The position numbers and the translations under genes were made by a program. A DNA stretch of 64,000 nt from Fen-1258 sp041658245 (GTDB lineage Bacteria; Bacteroidota; Ignavibacteria; Ignavibacteriales; Melioribacteraceae), in the NCBI GenBank assembly GCA_041658245.1, contig JBBAAM010000010.1:1-64000 (forward strand). Reading direction: 5' to 3'. This document shows positions 8,789 through 17,226 of the stretch, piece by piece. The notes under the pieces were generated by a model. The model was not told the origin of the DNA. It made no database searches and saw only the letters and a program-made list of their open reading frames with translations. Positions within the stretch are counted from its first letter, which is position 1, and each line of letters starts with the position of its first letter.

Positions 8789-11479
8789 TTAAAGACTAAA
8801 AGATGCACCCAAAATAATTTGCCGCGGTGACGAATAGAAATCGGGTCGTGTAAAATATTCTTCTAATGTATTTACACCGCGAGGAGCTTCTTGTGCACGA
8901 GTTAGTTCTAATGTATAGCCGGCACGCCCGGTATCACTAAAAATGTCTATTTCATTTGCTGTATCAAAAAGATTATAAATCTTTACAAATACAGAAACTT
9001 GATTACCAAGCAGTTCAAAATATTTTGTCAGATAAAGATCTACATTAAAAAATGAAGGTCTGATTTCACTGTTTTCGAATCCGGTTCTCTGATTTTGCAG
9101 AGAAGGTGTATAAGGTAAACCTGAACCAAGCTTACCAATAAAACTTGCAATGAAATCTCCGGGTGTCCCGGCTGTTAGTGTAAAGTTTAGAGAATGCGTT
9201 CTATCCCAATCCAATGCTACAAGTTGTTTATTAGCTTCTATTGGTGGATTGGACTGCGCTTTGTTAAAAGCATCGTTAGGATTAGATGCATTTCCTTTTG
9301 CTACCTGAAATGTATAATCTACGGTAGCACCCACTCCTCCACTAAACCTCTTTTCAAAAGAAATTGTAAATCCTTTTACCGAACCATAATCTCTATTAAC
9401 AAGTTTGCTGAATTTTCTGAATTCATTTTTAATATGAATTTCTGTACCGAGAAGATTTCTTATATCCTTATAATATCCGGTTAAAGTTATTCCGAAATCA
9501 GAAAATAATTCCTGCTGAAGTCCGATTTCGTACATAATGGTTTGCTGTGCTGCAAGATCAACATTACCTATCGTATTTCCTATGTTAGCTGGAAAATCTC
9601 CGGTCAAAGGAATTCTGAAATTTGGATTACGGTATAAAAATTCAAAAGGAGGTATCTGAAAAAAGTGTCCATATGAGATATGAATAGCCCCTTTCTCTGT
9701 GATCGGATAAGATAAACCTAAACGCGGACTAATCTGATATTTTGATTTTGCACGCGCCATCAATGAGTCCGGAAATGGTGGCATCGATTCATCAAGTAAT
9801 GAGATTTTATTGGGATCTTTCAAGTAATAACCGTCAGGTTCAAAATAATCGAGACGTAAACCTACATTAACAACTAAGTAATCCAGTTCAATTTTATCTT
9901 GTAAATAAGCAGACAACTGATAAGGATTAGATTTATATTGGTTGAAATTAAAAGAACCGGGATTTGGAAGTGATGGTTTGTAATTTGTTGCAGCATCTAT
10001 TACGATTTGAAAATCTTTATACTCAATATTATGATATTTGTATTCAAAACCGGTTTTAATTTGATGTGTATTATTAACTTGCCATGTAAAATCTGCTTTA
10101 CCAGTATGTGTAGTTGTTGTACGATTGAAATGCCAGTTTTGTGTTCCTCCGGTTAAAAATGCATTACCGCTCACATCCCTCATTCGTTCCGGTTTAACAT
10201 AGCGAGAATCGAGAGGATCTTCGTATACATACTGATTATACTCAGTAGTAAAAGCAGATGCAACTATATCAAGGAAAGCTGAATTGCCAAGAACGTAAGT
10301 ATAACTTAAACTCGCTAAATAGCTTTTTTGAAAATATCTATAATCTCCATCCGGATTTAATTTAAATCGATGATCATAATTTCTGTATTCCTGATCTTGA
10401 TATAAACCGCTAAATACAATTCCCCTACCACCGTCTCCAACATTAAGGGAAAGTTTACCTTGCAAAGTAAATCGTTTGTTATCATTCATAGGAACATATT
10501 TATTATCCCCGGTAGCACCAACGAACCAATCTGCAGGATTGTTAGCAGAAAAATTCGAAGAGTCCGATGGATTAAACATTCTTCTACCATATATAGAACC
10601 GGAACCATATACATAACGACCGGAAAGAAAAAACTTTAAGAGATTTTCTAATCCTGGAATTGGACCACTTATATTGCCTTGAAAATTATAAACATCTTTA
10701 GGGGAAATAATATTGATATTCTGAAATAAACTTTTTCGGTTAGTGAAATAATCACCGCTATAGAAAGAGAAGTCGCCTTCGATTTTATTACCGGCAATTT
10801 TAGTAACCTGATTAACAACACCCGAAAGTGCTTCGCCATATTCGGCATTAAAGGTTCCGGTAAGAACTTGTAATTCCTCTATACTATTAATTTCCGCTTC
10901 AAGTGCCGATGAGCCTGAGAAAGCATCGTTAACAGAAACGCCATCTATTAAATATTTTACTTCATTGCTTCTTCCTCCCCTAAAATGTCCGTCAACAACA
11001 CCGGCTTGTAGATTTACAACAGATTGTACATCTTCGAGTGGAAGCATAGAAATTTGGTCTCCACTAACTTTCGCTTCAGTGGATGTTAGATCCTTCTGAA
11101 CAATTGGTTTTTGAACAGTTACTATTATATCATTAAGTTCAATTGCTTTTTCAGAAAGAGTGAAATCGATTTTTGTTGTTTGATCGACCGATACCCTAAT
11201 ATTTTGAATAGTGACAGATGAATATCCTATCATGGAAGGTTTCAATTGGTAAATACCAGGGGGTACATTGATAATGAAATAATCACCCTCCATACCAGTA
11301 GCACCTCCCATTTTTGTACCAACAAGAATAATATTAACACCGAATATTGGTTCACCGGTTTTTGCATCGGTAACCTTGCCGGAAATTTTACCGGTTGTAC
11401 CGGCAAAAATATGCAATACAAAAAGGGAGAAAAAAAGTATAACAGTTAAATATGTTTTAGATATTCTTTCAGTGAACAT
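8789..11479 (-). CDS. TonB-dependent receptor with carboxypeptidase-like N-terminal domain
   Basis: An outer-membrane active transporter of about 896 residues. After the signal peptide comes a carboxypeptidase-regulatory-like beta-sandwich (GKISGKVTDAKTGEPIFGVNIILVG), then a plug domain (SGDQISMLPLEDVQSVVNLQAG, RGGRSNEVKYLIDGVSVND, EYGEALSGVVNQVTK) and a long 22-strand-type barrel ending in aromatic ILGASFSL. The start at 11479 has GGTGAA five bases upstream; the longer frame to 11533 runs through a terminator hairpin and is rejected. It lies between a carbohydrate-binding-like secreted protein and the giant T9SS protein. No SusD homologue is present. Ligand is unknown; the neighbours suggest an oligosaccharide. 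Confidence 0.9.
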   Translation of the reverse strand: MFTERISKTYLTVILFFSLFVLHIFAGTTGKISGKVTDAKTGEPIFGVNIILVGTKMGGATGMEGDYFIINVPPGIYQLKPSMIGYSSVTIQNIRVSVDQTTKIDFTLSEKAIELNDIIVTVQKPIVQKDLTSTEAKVSGDQISMLPLEDVQSVVNLQAGVVDGHFRGGRSNEVKYLIDGVSVNDAFSGSSALEAEINSIEELQVLTGTFNAEYGEALSGVVNQVTKIAGNKIEGDFSFYSGDYFTNRKSLFQNINIISPKDVYNFQGNISGPIPGLENLLKFFLSGRYVYGSGSIYGRRMFNPSDSSNFSANNPADWFVGATGDNKYVPMNDNKRFTLQGKLSLNVGDGGRGIVFSGLYQDQEYRNYDHRFKLNPDGDYRYFQKSYLASLSYTYVLGNSAFLDIVASAFTTEYNQYVYEDPLDSRYVKPERMRDVSGNAFLTGGTQNWHFNRTTTTHTGKADFTWQVNNTHQIKTGFEYKYHNIEYKDFQIVIDAATNYKPSLPNPGSFNFNQYKSNPYQLSAYLQDKIELDYLVVNVGLRLDYFEPDGYYLKDPNKISLLDESMPPFPDSLMARAKSKYQISPRLGLSYPITEKGAIHISYGHFFQIPPFEFLYRNPNFRIPLTGDFPANIGNTIGNVDLAAQQTIMYEIGLQQELFSDFGITLTGYYKDIRNLLGTEIHIKNEFRKFSKLVNRDYGSVKGFTISFEKRFSGGVGATVDYTFQVAKGNASNPNDAFNKAQSNPPIEANKQLVALDWDRTHSLNFTLTAGTPGDFIASFIGKLGSGLPYTPSLQNQRTGFENSEIRPSFFNVDLYLTKYFELLGNQVSVFVKIYNLFDTANEIDIFSDTGRAGYTLELTRAQEAPRGVNTLEEYFTRPDFYSSPRQIILGASFSL

Positions 11480-11520
11480 GAAATTCACCCGCATGGTTTT
11501 AATAAAAATAAAACAGGAAA

Positions 11521-11583
11521 AAGGTTGCCTCAAAAACCAGTAAAGAATTATGGAAAAACAAACTTTAATTTTGAGGCAACCTT
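11521..11583 (-). terminator. Intrinsic terminator after the duplicated-domain protein gene
   Basis: Perfect 15-bp inverted repeat, AAGGTTGCCTCAAAA at 11521-11535 pairing with 11569-11583, with a 33-base loop. Read on the minus strand the second arm is followed by a T-rich run (TTTTTCC), as in a rho-independent terminator. It lies between the gene ending at 11591 and the TonB receptor gene, so the first gene of the locus may be made in excess over the rest. Confidence 0.7.
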
Positions 11584-11590
11584 GTGTTAA

Positions 11591-14197
11591 TTATTTTAAA
11601 AGAATCATTTTCTTAGATTGAACAAAATCTCCAGTTCTAATTCTGTAGATGTATGTTCCACTCGCAACTTTTGAACCAAAATTATTCCTACCATTCCATT
11701 CAACTTTATGTACACCCGGTGCTTGTTCAGAACTAATCAATGTTCTTACTTCACTTCCAAGAATATTATATATCTTAAGAGAAACTATGTTCTGTTCAGG
11801 TAATGTGTAACTGATTATTGTTGTTGGATTGAACGGGTTCGGAAAATTTTGGAAAAGAGTAAATTGAGTCGGTAACGCTTCTTCAGATTTAACATCAACA
11901 AGATCAAGTTTTCTGATTTCTAAAAGATCACAATAAACTGTCCCCTTAAATTTACCCAATGGATGTAACCTTACGGATATTGCTGTTGCACCTGTTTGTA
12001 CCGTTACATCTACATAATACTGCGTCCAAACAAATGATGTTACTGCCGGGAAATTCAATGGTATATCTTTTGCCCAAAAATCTCCAAAGCCTGCATTATT
12101 ACCTATCTTGTTATGGAAGATCGGGGTTATTGCAAATGCTGCTTGATCTCCGACTAGGGCTACATTCGTGGGGTCTAAATCTTGACCCTTCAACCATACT
12201 GAGATTCTTAGTACATCACCAGGTTTAACATCATTTATAGAAGTTATATCATATTTAGAGGTTATTGCATTAGAACCTGGAACTACATTGCCTGATGATG
12301 GTGGGGGGTTAAGTGCATATTTTCTTGTACCGACAAATCCATCATGTGTGCCTGGTAAATTTGTAAACTTCAGACTATACTTTCCTTGATATGCCGCTTC
12401 ATCGGTTATCTTTGTGTTCTCATAGCCATCACTTAACTTTCCGTCATTGCCTCCTGATGGCGGTAACCAGTAAAACCAACCAGTCGGGACTCCTACCGCA
12501 GTATTCCAATTTTGGCCTGCCCAGGCACCTTTCCTTCCATAAAACATAAAATCATCTGCCCATACCGTTCCTGTCGCATTCTTGCCTGCTACAAACTTTA
12601 TTATCGTCGTGTAGGAATCATCCGGTAATATCGTCGCTCCTACCGCATTGGTGTCGGCTACCCATCCATTACTGCTGGCTGTACTCTGATTTATTGGTAA
12701 CTTTGTCTCGCCTATCTTGGTGCCGTTCTGTCGGTAAAATTCATAGACTATCCACCATTTTGCATCATCATTGGCCGGACTTGTGTTTACGTTCAATGTC
12801 CTTACATAGCCTCCTAAAAAGATATCTACATTTTTACTATGTTTTTCTGACCATAGATCCGCCATGTTTTCACTTTCCCAATAGGCTTCTGCTCCTGTTC
12901 CTGTCTTCTCGATCTTCAAACTTCTACCCATTGATCTTGACTGATCTGTTGCCCATTTCAATGTACTGCCGCTTGGCTCGTTACCTTTCTTCCAATACGA
13001 AGGTAACTCTTGTTCAAAACTCCCAATCTCACTTAACTGAGGTACATCTAATTTTTCTACTGTCAAGTAATCACAATATACTGTACCCTTAAATTTACCC
13101 AATGGATGTAATCTTACGGATATTGCTGTTGCACCTGTTTGTACCGTTACATCTACATAATACTGCGTCCAGCCAAATGATGTTACTGCCGGGAAATTCA
13201 ATGGTATATCTTTTGCCCAAAAATCTCCAAAGCCTGCATTATTACCTATCTTGTTATGGAAGATCGGGGTTATTGCAAAAGCAGCTTGATCTCCGACTGT
13301 GGTTACATTCGTCGGATCTAAATCTTGACCCTTCAACCATACTGATATTCTTAGTACATCGCCTGCTTTTATGTCTGCTCCTATCGGATATTTTCTTGTA
13401 CCGACAAATCCATCATGTGTGCCTGGTAAATTCGTAAACTTCAGACTATACTTTCCTTGATATGCCGCTTCATCGGTTATCTTTGTGTTCTCATAGCCAT
13501 CACTTAACTTTCCGTCATTGCCTCCTGATGGCGGTAACCAGTAAAACCAACCAGTCGGGACTCCTACCGCAGTATTCCAATTTTGGCCTGCCCAGGCACC
13601 TTTCCTTCCATAAAACATAAAATCATCTGCCCATACCGTTCCTGTCGCATTCTTGCCTGCTACAAACTTTATTATCGTCGTGTAGGAATCATCCGGTAAT
13701 ATCGTCGCTCCTACCGCATTGGTGTCGGCTACCCATCCATTACTGCTGGCTGTACTCTGATTTATTGGTAACTTTGTCTCGCCTATCTTGGTGCCGTTCT
13801 GTCGGTAAAATTCATAGACTATCCACCATTTTGCATCATCATTGGCCGGACTTGTGTTTACGTTCAATGTCCTTACATAGCCTCCTAAAAAGATATCTAC
13901 ATTTTTACTATGTTTTTCTGACCATAGATCCGCCATGTTTTCACTTTCCCAATAGGCTTCTGCTCCTGTTCCTGTCTTCTCGATCTTCAAACTTCTACCC
14001 ATTGATCTTGACTGATCTGTTGCCCATTTCAATGTACTGCCGCTTGGCTCGTTACCTTTCTTCCAATACGAAGGTAACTCTTGTTCAAAACTCCCAATTA
14101 GATTTACACCGGATTGGGCAGTGATTAAATTAGTTCCCATTATAAAAACCAACAATAACCAGAACCAACTACTAAGTTTTGTTTTGTGAATTTTCAT
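11591..14197 (-). CDS. Secreted carbohydrate-binding-like protein with tandem duplicated ~360-residue unit, T9SS cargo
   Basis: An 868-residue exported protein: signal peptide, then two nearly identical units (about residues 30-390 and 391-770), then a T9SS type A sorting domain (FQNFPNPFNP...VSLKIYNILGSEV...FVQSKKMILLK). Each unit has two beta-rich halves; IGSFEQELPSYW...GRSLKIEKTG...WADDFMFYGR and QGKYSLKFTNLPG...VYCD resemble CBM4/9-like jelly rolls, though this is inference. The second unit carries 24 extra residues (ALNPPPSSGNV...). A good RBS (AGGAGT) precedes the start at 14197. It is the first large gene after the dehydrogenase and probably a surface glycan-binding protein. No catalytic motif was recognised. 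Confidence 0.8.
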   Translation of the reverse strand: MKIHKTKLSSWFWLLLVFIMGTNLITAQSGVNLIGSFEQELPSYWKKGNEPSGSTLKWATDQSRSMGRSLKIEKTGTGAEAYWESENMADLWSEKHSKNVDIFLGGYVRTLNVNTSPANDDAKWWIVYEFYRQNGTKIGETKLPINQSTASSNGWVADTNAVGATILPDDSYTTIIKFVAGKNATGTVWADDFMFYGRKGAWAGQNWNTAVGVPTGWFYWLPPSGGNDGKLSDGYENTKITDEAAYQGKYSLKFTNLPGTHDGFVGTRKYPIGADIKAGDVLRISVWLKGQDLDPTNVTTVGDQAAFAITPIFHNKIGNNAGFGDFWAKDIPLNFPAVTSFGWTQYYVDVTVQTGATAISVRLHPLGKFKGTVYCDYLTVEKLDVPQLSEIGSFEQELPSYWKKGNEPSGSTLKWATDQSRSMGRSLKIEKTGTGAEAYWESENMADLWSEKHSKNVDIFLGGYVRTLNVNTSPANDDAKWWIVYEFYRQNGTKIGETKLPINQSTASSNGWVADTNAVGATILPDDSYTTIIKFVAGKNATGTVWADDFMFYGRKGAWAGQNWNTAVGVPTGWFYWLPPSGGNDGKLSDGYENTKITDEAAYQGKYSLKFTNLPGTHDGFVGTRKYALNPPPSSGNVVPGSNAITSKYDITSINDVKPGDVLRISVWLKGQDLDPTNVALVGDQAAFAITPIFHNKIGNNAGFGDFWAKDIPLNFPAVTSFVWTQYYVDVTVQTGATAISVRLHPLGKFKGTVYCDLLEIRKLDLVDVKSEEALPTQFTLFQNFPNPFNPTTIISYTLPEQNIVSLKIYNILGSEVRTLISSEQAPGVHKVEWNGRNNFGSKVASGTYIYRIRTGDFVQSKKMILLK
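11940..14098 (-). repeat. Recent in-gene tandem duplication (about 1.0-1.1 kb unit)
   Basis: Bases 12317-13027 match 13388-14098 (offset 1071) with only one difference found by eye, and 11940-12240 match about 13083-13383 (offset 1143) with few differences. The change of offset is a 72-base, in-frame insertion in the downstream unit. Near-identity at silent positions means the duplication, or gene conversion between units, is recent. Confidence 0.9.
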
Positions 14198-14208
14198 AGG
14201 TACTCCTG

Positions 14209-15222
14209 TTAGTTGTTATGAAATTGATATTTTAGTGAATTTAAATTATTGTCAAGTAGAAACACATTTCTCAATTCATCGATATTTACTTTTTTTACAG
14301 TAAAGAGATCAACATTTATTTTTCTACTGAATAAAAGATCGATTGCTCTTCCAAAGGTGAATGGATTGAGAAATGAATTTTTAATCGAAAGTTCTTTTCG
14401 GAAAATTTCATTCAGATTCAATTCAATTTTGGACTTGATTGGCGCAAGACCAAAAATGACGATCTTTCCACCACGTTTAGTTAAACCGATACCGTTTTCA
14501 ATAGCTACTGGTTTTCCCACGCATTCAATGACAGTGTCAGCACCGCCATTAGTAATATCCATTATTGATTGAAATAAGTTTTCATCAATTGGTGAAAAAA
14601 CAAAGTCTGTACCGAGCTGAATTGCCAGTTCACGTCTATTCTTATCCGGTTCAATTATTATAACTTTTGCTGCACCAGATATTTTTGCCAGTTGCATCAT
14701 CATCAGACCAATTGCACCGCCTCCAATTATAGTTATACTTTCACCTACTTTTATTTCTGCTCTATCTATTCCCCTTATACAACACGAAAGAGGTTCTGCA
14801 AAAGCGGCAAGGTTTAAAGGAAAATTGGAGGGAATTTTATAGGCTTGCGTACAAGGAGTTAAAACATATTCGGCAAAACCACCATCTTGTGTGACACCAA
14901 TAGCTTTATGGTTTTCGCAGAATTGCACTTTACCTTCTTTGCAGTACGAACATTTTCCGCAATAAATGTTCGGGTCTATTACTACTTTATCACCAACTGT
15001 AAAGTCATGACAATCTTTTCCTTTATCTACAATAACTCCGCTAAATTCATGACCGAGAACGGTATTGTTTTTTGCTGGAGCGGTACCATGATATATATGA
15101 AAATCAGTTCCACATACTCCGCATGAATCCACTTTAATAATAAGTTCGTTTCCTTGGGGAGTATCAAGATTTCTTTCAACCAATTCAATGTCTCCAGGAG
15201 CTTTAAATAATGCTGCTTTCAT
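14209..15222 (-). CDS. Zinc-dependent medium-chain alcohol/polyol dehydrogenase
   Basis: A 337-residue cytoplasmic oxidoreductase of the MDR family, closest in look to sorbitol or threonine dehydrogenases. Catalytic zinc ligands are likely C37 (CGVCGTD, residues 34-40) and H58/E59 (GHEFSG); the structural zinc cysteines are C88, C91, C94 and C102. The Rossmann motif GGGAIG is at residues 167-172. It is about 10-15 residues shorter than typical members at the C-terminus. The start lies three bases after the LacI-type regulator stop with no clear RBS, suggesting coupling. It probably oxidises a sugar alcohol or sugar derivative brought in by the ABC importer; the substrate cannot be named. Confidence 0.85.
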   Translation of the reverse strand: MKAALFKAPGDIELVERNLDTPQGNELIIKVDSCGVCGTDFHIYHGTAPAKNNTVLGHEFSGVIVDKGKDCHDFTVGDKVVIDPNIYCGKCSYCKEGKVQFCENHKAIGVTQDGGFAEYVLTPCTQAYKIPSNFPLNLAAFAEPLSCCIRGIDRAEIKVGESITIIGGGAIGLMMMQLAKISGAAKVIIIEPDKNRRELAIQLGTDFVFSPIDENLFQSIMDITNGGADTVIECVGKPVAIENGIGLTKRGGKIVIFGLAPIKSKIELNLNEIFRKELSIKNSFLNPFTFGRAIDLLFSRKINVDLFTVKKVNIDELRNVFLLDNNLNSLKYQFHNN

Positions 15223-15225
15223 AAT

Positions 15226-16266
15226 CTAAATTTGTCTTGTGGAATTACGTATAATTAATTCAACTGGGACTAAAATTTTTTTTGCACGATAATTGGACTT
15301 ATCGGCAAGAAGATTAACCATTGCATTCATAGCTTCGATACCAAGTTCAACTTTGGGAACCCTTATTGTTGTGAGTGGAGGATTTAAAAGCAAGTCGGCT
15401 TCAACATCATCAAATCCCACTAAAGAAATATCGCCGGGAATATTAATACGATTATCCGAACAGTACTGCATAACACCAATAGCCATAGCATCGTTGCATG
15501 TAAAAATTGCAGTGATGTTTTTATTTATTTCTGAAAGACGTTTAGCAGCGTTATATCCATTTTGACGGTCAGGATAATCTGCGTCCGTAATAATATTTTG
15601 CTGTTTAATTTCGATTCCATGATTTTCGAGAGCTTGTTTAAAGCCCATTAAACGACCTGATATACTTGGGTGTGTAACATCGGCGCCAATAAATGCGATT
15701 TCTTTGTGCCCAAGATCTATGAGATGTTTAGTAGCATTATAACCACCAGTGATGTTGTCAATCATTACAACACAGTGTTCATCAGTTGGTGGATGATAAT
15801 CTACAATTACAAGAGGAATATTATATTTGGAAAGTTTCTGTATGAAAATAGGAGAAACCTTTCCAGCAACGATAACACCGTCAACACTCCTTTCGAGTAT
15901 GAAGCGTGGTAAATCATCGGATTCCTTGTAATCTTTTTTAATGGTTGCAAGAAGAACGTAATAATGATTGCCTTTAGTGACAAATTCGGTACCGAGGAAA
16001 ATCATTGTATAAAAAGGCTCAGTTTTAAGGAAATGATCCTCCGTTAAAACAAAACCAATATTGCCAGTTGTTTTAGTAACTAATCCTTTTGCTGATCTTG
16101 AAGCGTGGTAATTCAGTTCTCTTACTATACGAAGAACTTTATTCCTTGTTACAGTAGATATTCTTTTATTTTTATGAATGGCTAAGGAAACAGTTGCGAT
16201 GGAAACACCAGCTTTTTTAGCTACGTCTTTTATTGTAGGCGAAATATTAGTTAAACGTTTAACCAT
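15226..16266 (-). CDS. LacI-family transcriptional regulator
   Basis: A 346-residue DNA-binding repressor. The helix-turn-helix is TIKDVAKKAGVSIATVSLAI at residues 11-30, followed by the hinge-helix region (RSAKGLVTKTTGNIGFVL) and a periplasmic-binding-protein-like ligand domain (GVIVAGKVSP, GGYNATKHLIDLGH, AIFTCNDAMAIGVMQ, VGFDDVEADLLLNPPLTTIRVP). It heads the carbohydrate locus, followed by the dehydrogenase three bases on. Two operator-like palindromes, one overlapping its first codons and one 115 bp upstream, suggest autoregulation of the whole minus-strand locus. The inducer is probably a sugar or sugar phosphate derived from the imported substrate. Confidence 0.92.
   Translation of the reverse strand: MVKRLTNISPTIKDVAKKAGVSIATVSLAIHKNKRISTVTRNKVLRIVRELNYHASRSAKGLVTKTTGNIGFVLTEDHFLKTEPFYTMIFLGTEFVTKGNHYYVLLATIKKDYKESDDLPRFILERSVDGVIVAGKVSPIFIQKLSKYNIPLVIVDYHPPTDEHCVVMIDNITGGYNATKHLIDLGHKEIAFIGADVTHPSISGRLMGFKQALENHGIEIKQQNIITDADYPDRQNGYNAAKRLSEINKNITAIFTCNDAMAIGVMQYCSDNRINIPGDISLVGFDDVEADLLLNPPLTTIRVPKVELGIEAMNAMVNLLADKSNYRAKKILVPVELIIRNSTRQI
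16250..16263. promoter_or_regulatory. LacI-type operator candidate O1 (start-codon proximal)
   Basis: Perfect 14-bp palindrome GTTAAACGTTTAAC with the central CG typical of LacI-family operators. It covers codons 2-6 of the LacI-type gene itself, where a bound repressor would act as a roadblock. Taken alone it could be chance, since it also encodes protein; the second site upstream raises its credibility. Confidence 0.5.
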
Positions 16267-16631
16267 AATTTAACTTAATGTTTTTTTTGTTTTCTGTCAA
16301 TTGAAAAATGTGATACTGTCTTTAAAAAAACACGGTTATTGAATATTTATATAATCTAAGAATGGTAAATCGTTTAACTAGAATTGGGGTAGAATCCTTT
16401 TCATCTTTTATAACTATTTATAACGAGTTGATTAAAAACTAATTACAACAAGATATTTGAGTTTATTTGGGGGAAGGCATCCTTTTAAAAAAATCTAGAA
16501 ATTGAGAGCGAAATGAAAAAGTTGTTATATGTTTAATTTTTAATCACCGAATATGCATATTGTGACCAAAAAGTGATCAACTAGGCAGAATACACCCCAA
16601 CAAGCCGACTACACGACCCCTTTTAATAACA
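16267..16631. promoter_or_regulatory. Upstream control region of the carbohydrate locus
   Basis: This non-coding stretch lies before the LacI-type gene. It contains the second operator-like site at 16365-16378 and a TTGACA on the minus strand at 16300-16295 with a weak -10 candidate 17 bases on. I see no ORF or RNA gene in it. The promoter call is weak because Bacteroidota-group promoters differ from the E. coli consensus. Confidence 0.4.
16365..16378. promoter_or_regulatory. LacI-type operator candidate O2 (upstream)
   Basis: GTAAATCGTTTAAC shares its CGTTTAAC half exactly with O1 at 16250-16263, and its other half is a near match. Centre-to-centre distance to O1 is 115 bp, close to eleven helical turns, the phasing that favours looping by a tetrameric LacI-type repressor. 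Confidence 0.5.
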
Positions 16632-16673
16632 AAAACCTCGAAAACAGCATTCATTTGCTATAATCGAGGTTTT
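16632..16673. terminator. Bidirectional terminator-like hairpin beside tRNA-Ser
   Basis: AAAACCTCG at 16632-16640 pairs with CGAGGTTTT at 16665-16673 across a 24-base loop, with T-rich sequence on both sides. It lies just 3' of tRNA-Ser on the minus strand and can end that transcript. Confidence 0.6.
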
Positions 16674-16684
16674 ATTTTTCTGTG

Positions 16685-16771
16685 CGGAGAGTCAGGGATT
16701 CGAACCCCGGGTGGGCTTACGCCCACAACGGTTTTCAAGACCGCCGCATTCAACCACTCTGCCAACTCTCC
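16685..16771 (-). tRNA. tRNA-Ser (anticodon UGA)
   Basis: An 87-base class II tRNA. The acceptor stem GGAGAGT pairs with ACTCTCC, the discriminator base is G, and the anticodon loop reads CTTGAAA, giving anticodon TGA for UCA codons. A long variable arm (GTGGGC...GCCCAC) and T-loop GGTTCGAATCC are present. CCA is not encoded. The 5' 22 bases also encode the last residues and stop codon of the GIY-YIG gene. Confidence 0.96.
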
Positions 16772-17010
16772 GTTTTTTGTAATTCTTTGAATTTAAATCC
16801 AGACTTATAAGATTTTATTTCTTTTTCTCTGCTAAAAGCTTGAGATTTATTTTCGAATACTTCAGTGTAAACAACTTTCCTAGGAACAAATGCTCTTGTA
16901 GATGAAACTTTACCTTTATTGTGTTCAGCTAATCTTCGTTCCACATTATCAGAACAACCTATATTATGTCTATTCGAATTATTACTTTCAAGAATGTAAA
17001 CAAAATACAT
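16750..17010 (-). CDS. GIY-YIG-domain small endonuclease-like protein ending inside tRNA-Ser
   Basis: An 86-residue single-domain protein of the UvrC/UPF0213-type GIY-YIG family: MYFVYILESN, then HNIG in place of the usual YYIG, DNVERRLAEHN with the conserved arginine, and REKEIKSYKS with the metal-binding glutamate. The tyrosine of the YIG motif is asparagine here, so activity is doubtful. The final residues ESWQSG and the stop are encoded by the 5' part of tRNA-Ser. Starts further upstream (17025 or the TTG at 17034) fall in a broken tRNA copy, so I prefer the ATG at 17010. Family members of this kind have no settled cellular role; a tRNA-associated homing-type element is an inference. Confidence 0.7.
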   Translation of the reverse strand: MYFVYILESNNSNRHNIGCSDNVERRLAEHNKGKVSSTRAFVPRKVVYTEVFENKSQAFSREKEIKSYKSGFKFKELQKTESWQSG

Positions 17011-17013
17011 ATT

Positions 17014-17085
17014 CGACCGCCGCATTTCCCGCAAAGCGGGACAAGCAACCTTTACCCCGTATGCGGGGACTCTGCCAACTCTCCG
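17014..17085 (-). pseudogene. Broken partial copy of tRNA-Ser with two inserted hairpins
   Basis: The tRNA-Ser 5' half is repeated here: GACCGCCGCATT (17015-17026) and ACTCTGCCAACTCTCCG (17069-17085) match 16739-16750 and 16756-16772. In between, the parental CAACC survives at 17046-17050 but is flanked by two inserted hairpins, TCCCGCAAAGCGGGA (17027-17041) and CCCCGTATGCGGGG (17055-17068). It cannot form a working tRNA. With the intact tRNA it brackets the GIY-YIG gene. Confidence 0.75.
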
Positions 17086-17226
17086 TATTATTATATCTTC
17101 TTAAAAAACGCCCACAACAATAAGAAAAAAAATTTTGTTTCTCCATTGATTGGATTCGCCAAATAATTTTATTCGGAGGAGTTAATCAATATATTTCAAT
17201 ACTAATTATTTTTTACTGAGGTTATA

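Noticed and set aside
11480..11533. Extended start of the TonB receptor
   Set aside because: The extra codons run into a perfect terminator hairpin and lack an RBS, whereas 11479 has GGTGAA at proper spacing.
12694..13437. Plus-strand open frames of 111-132 codons over the duplicated binding protein
   Set aside because: They lie antisense to the real gene, appear twice because the DNA is duplicated, and have low-complexity Leu/His/Ser composition.
16750..17034. GIY-YIG gene start at TTG 17034 or ATG 17025
   Set aside because: These starts would translate the broken tRNA fragment and inserted hairpin. The ATG at 17010 begins directly at the conserved domain.
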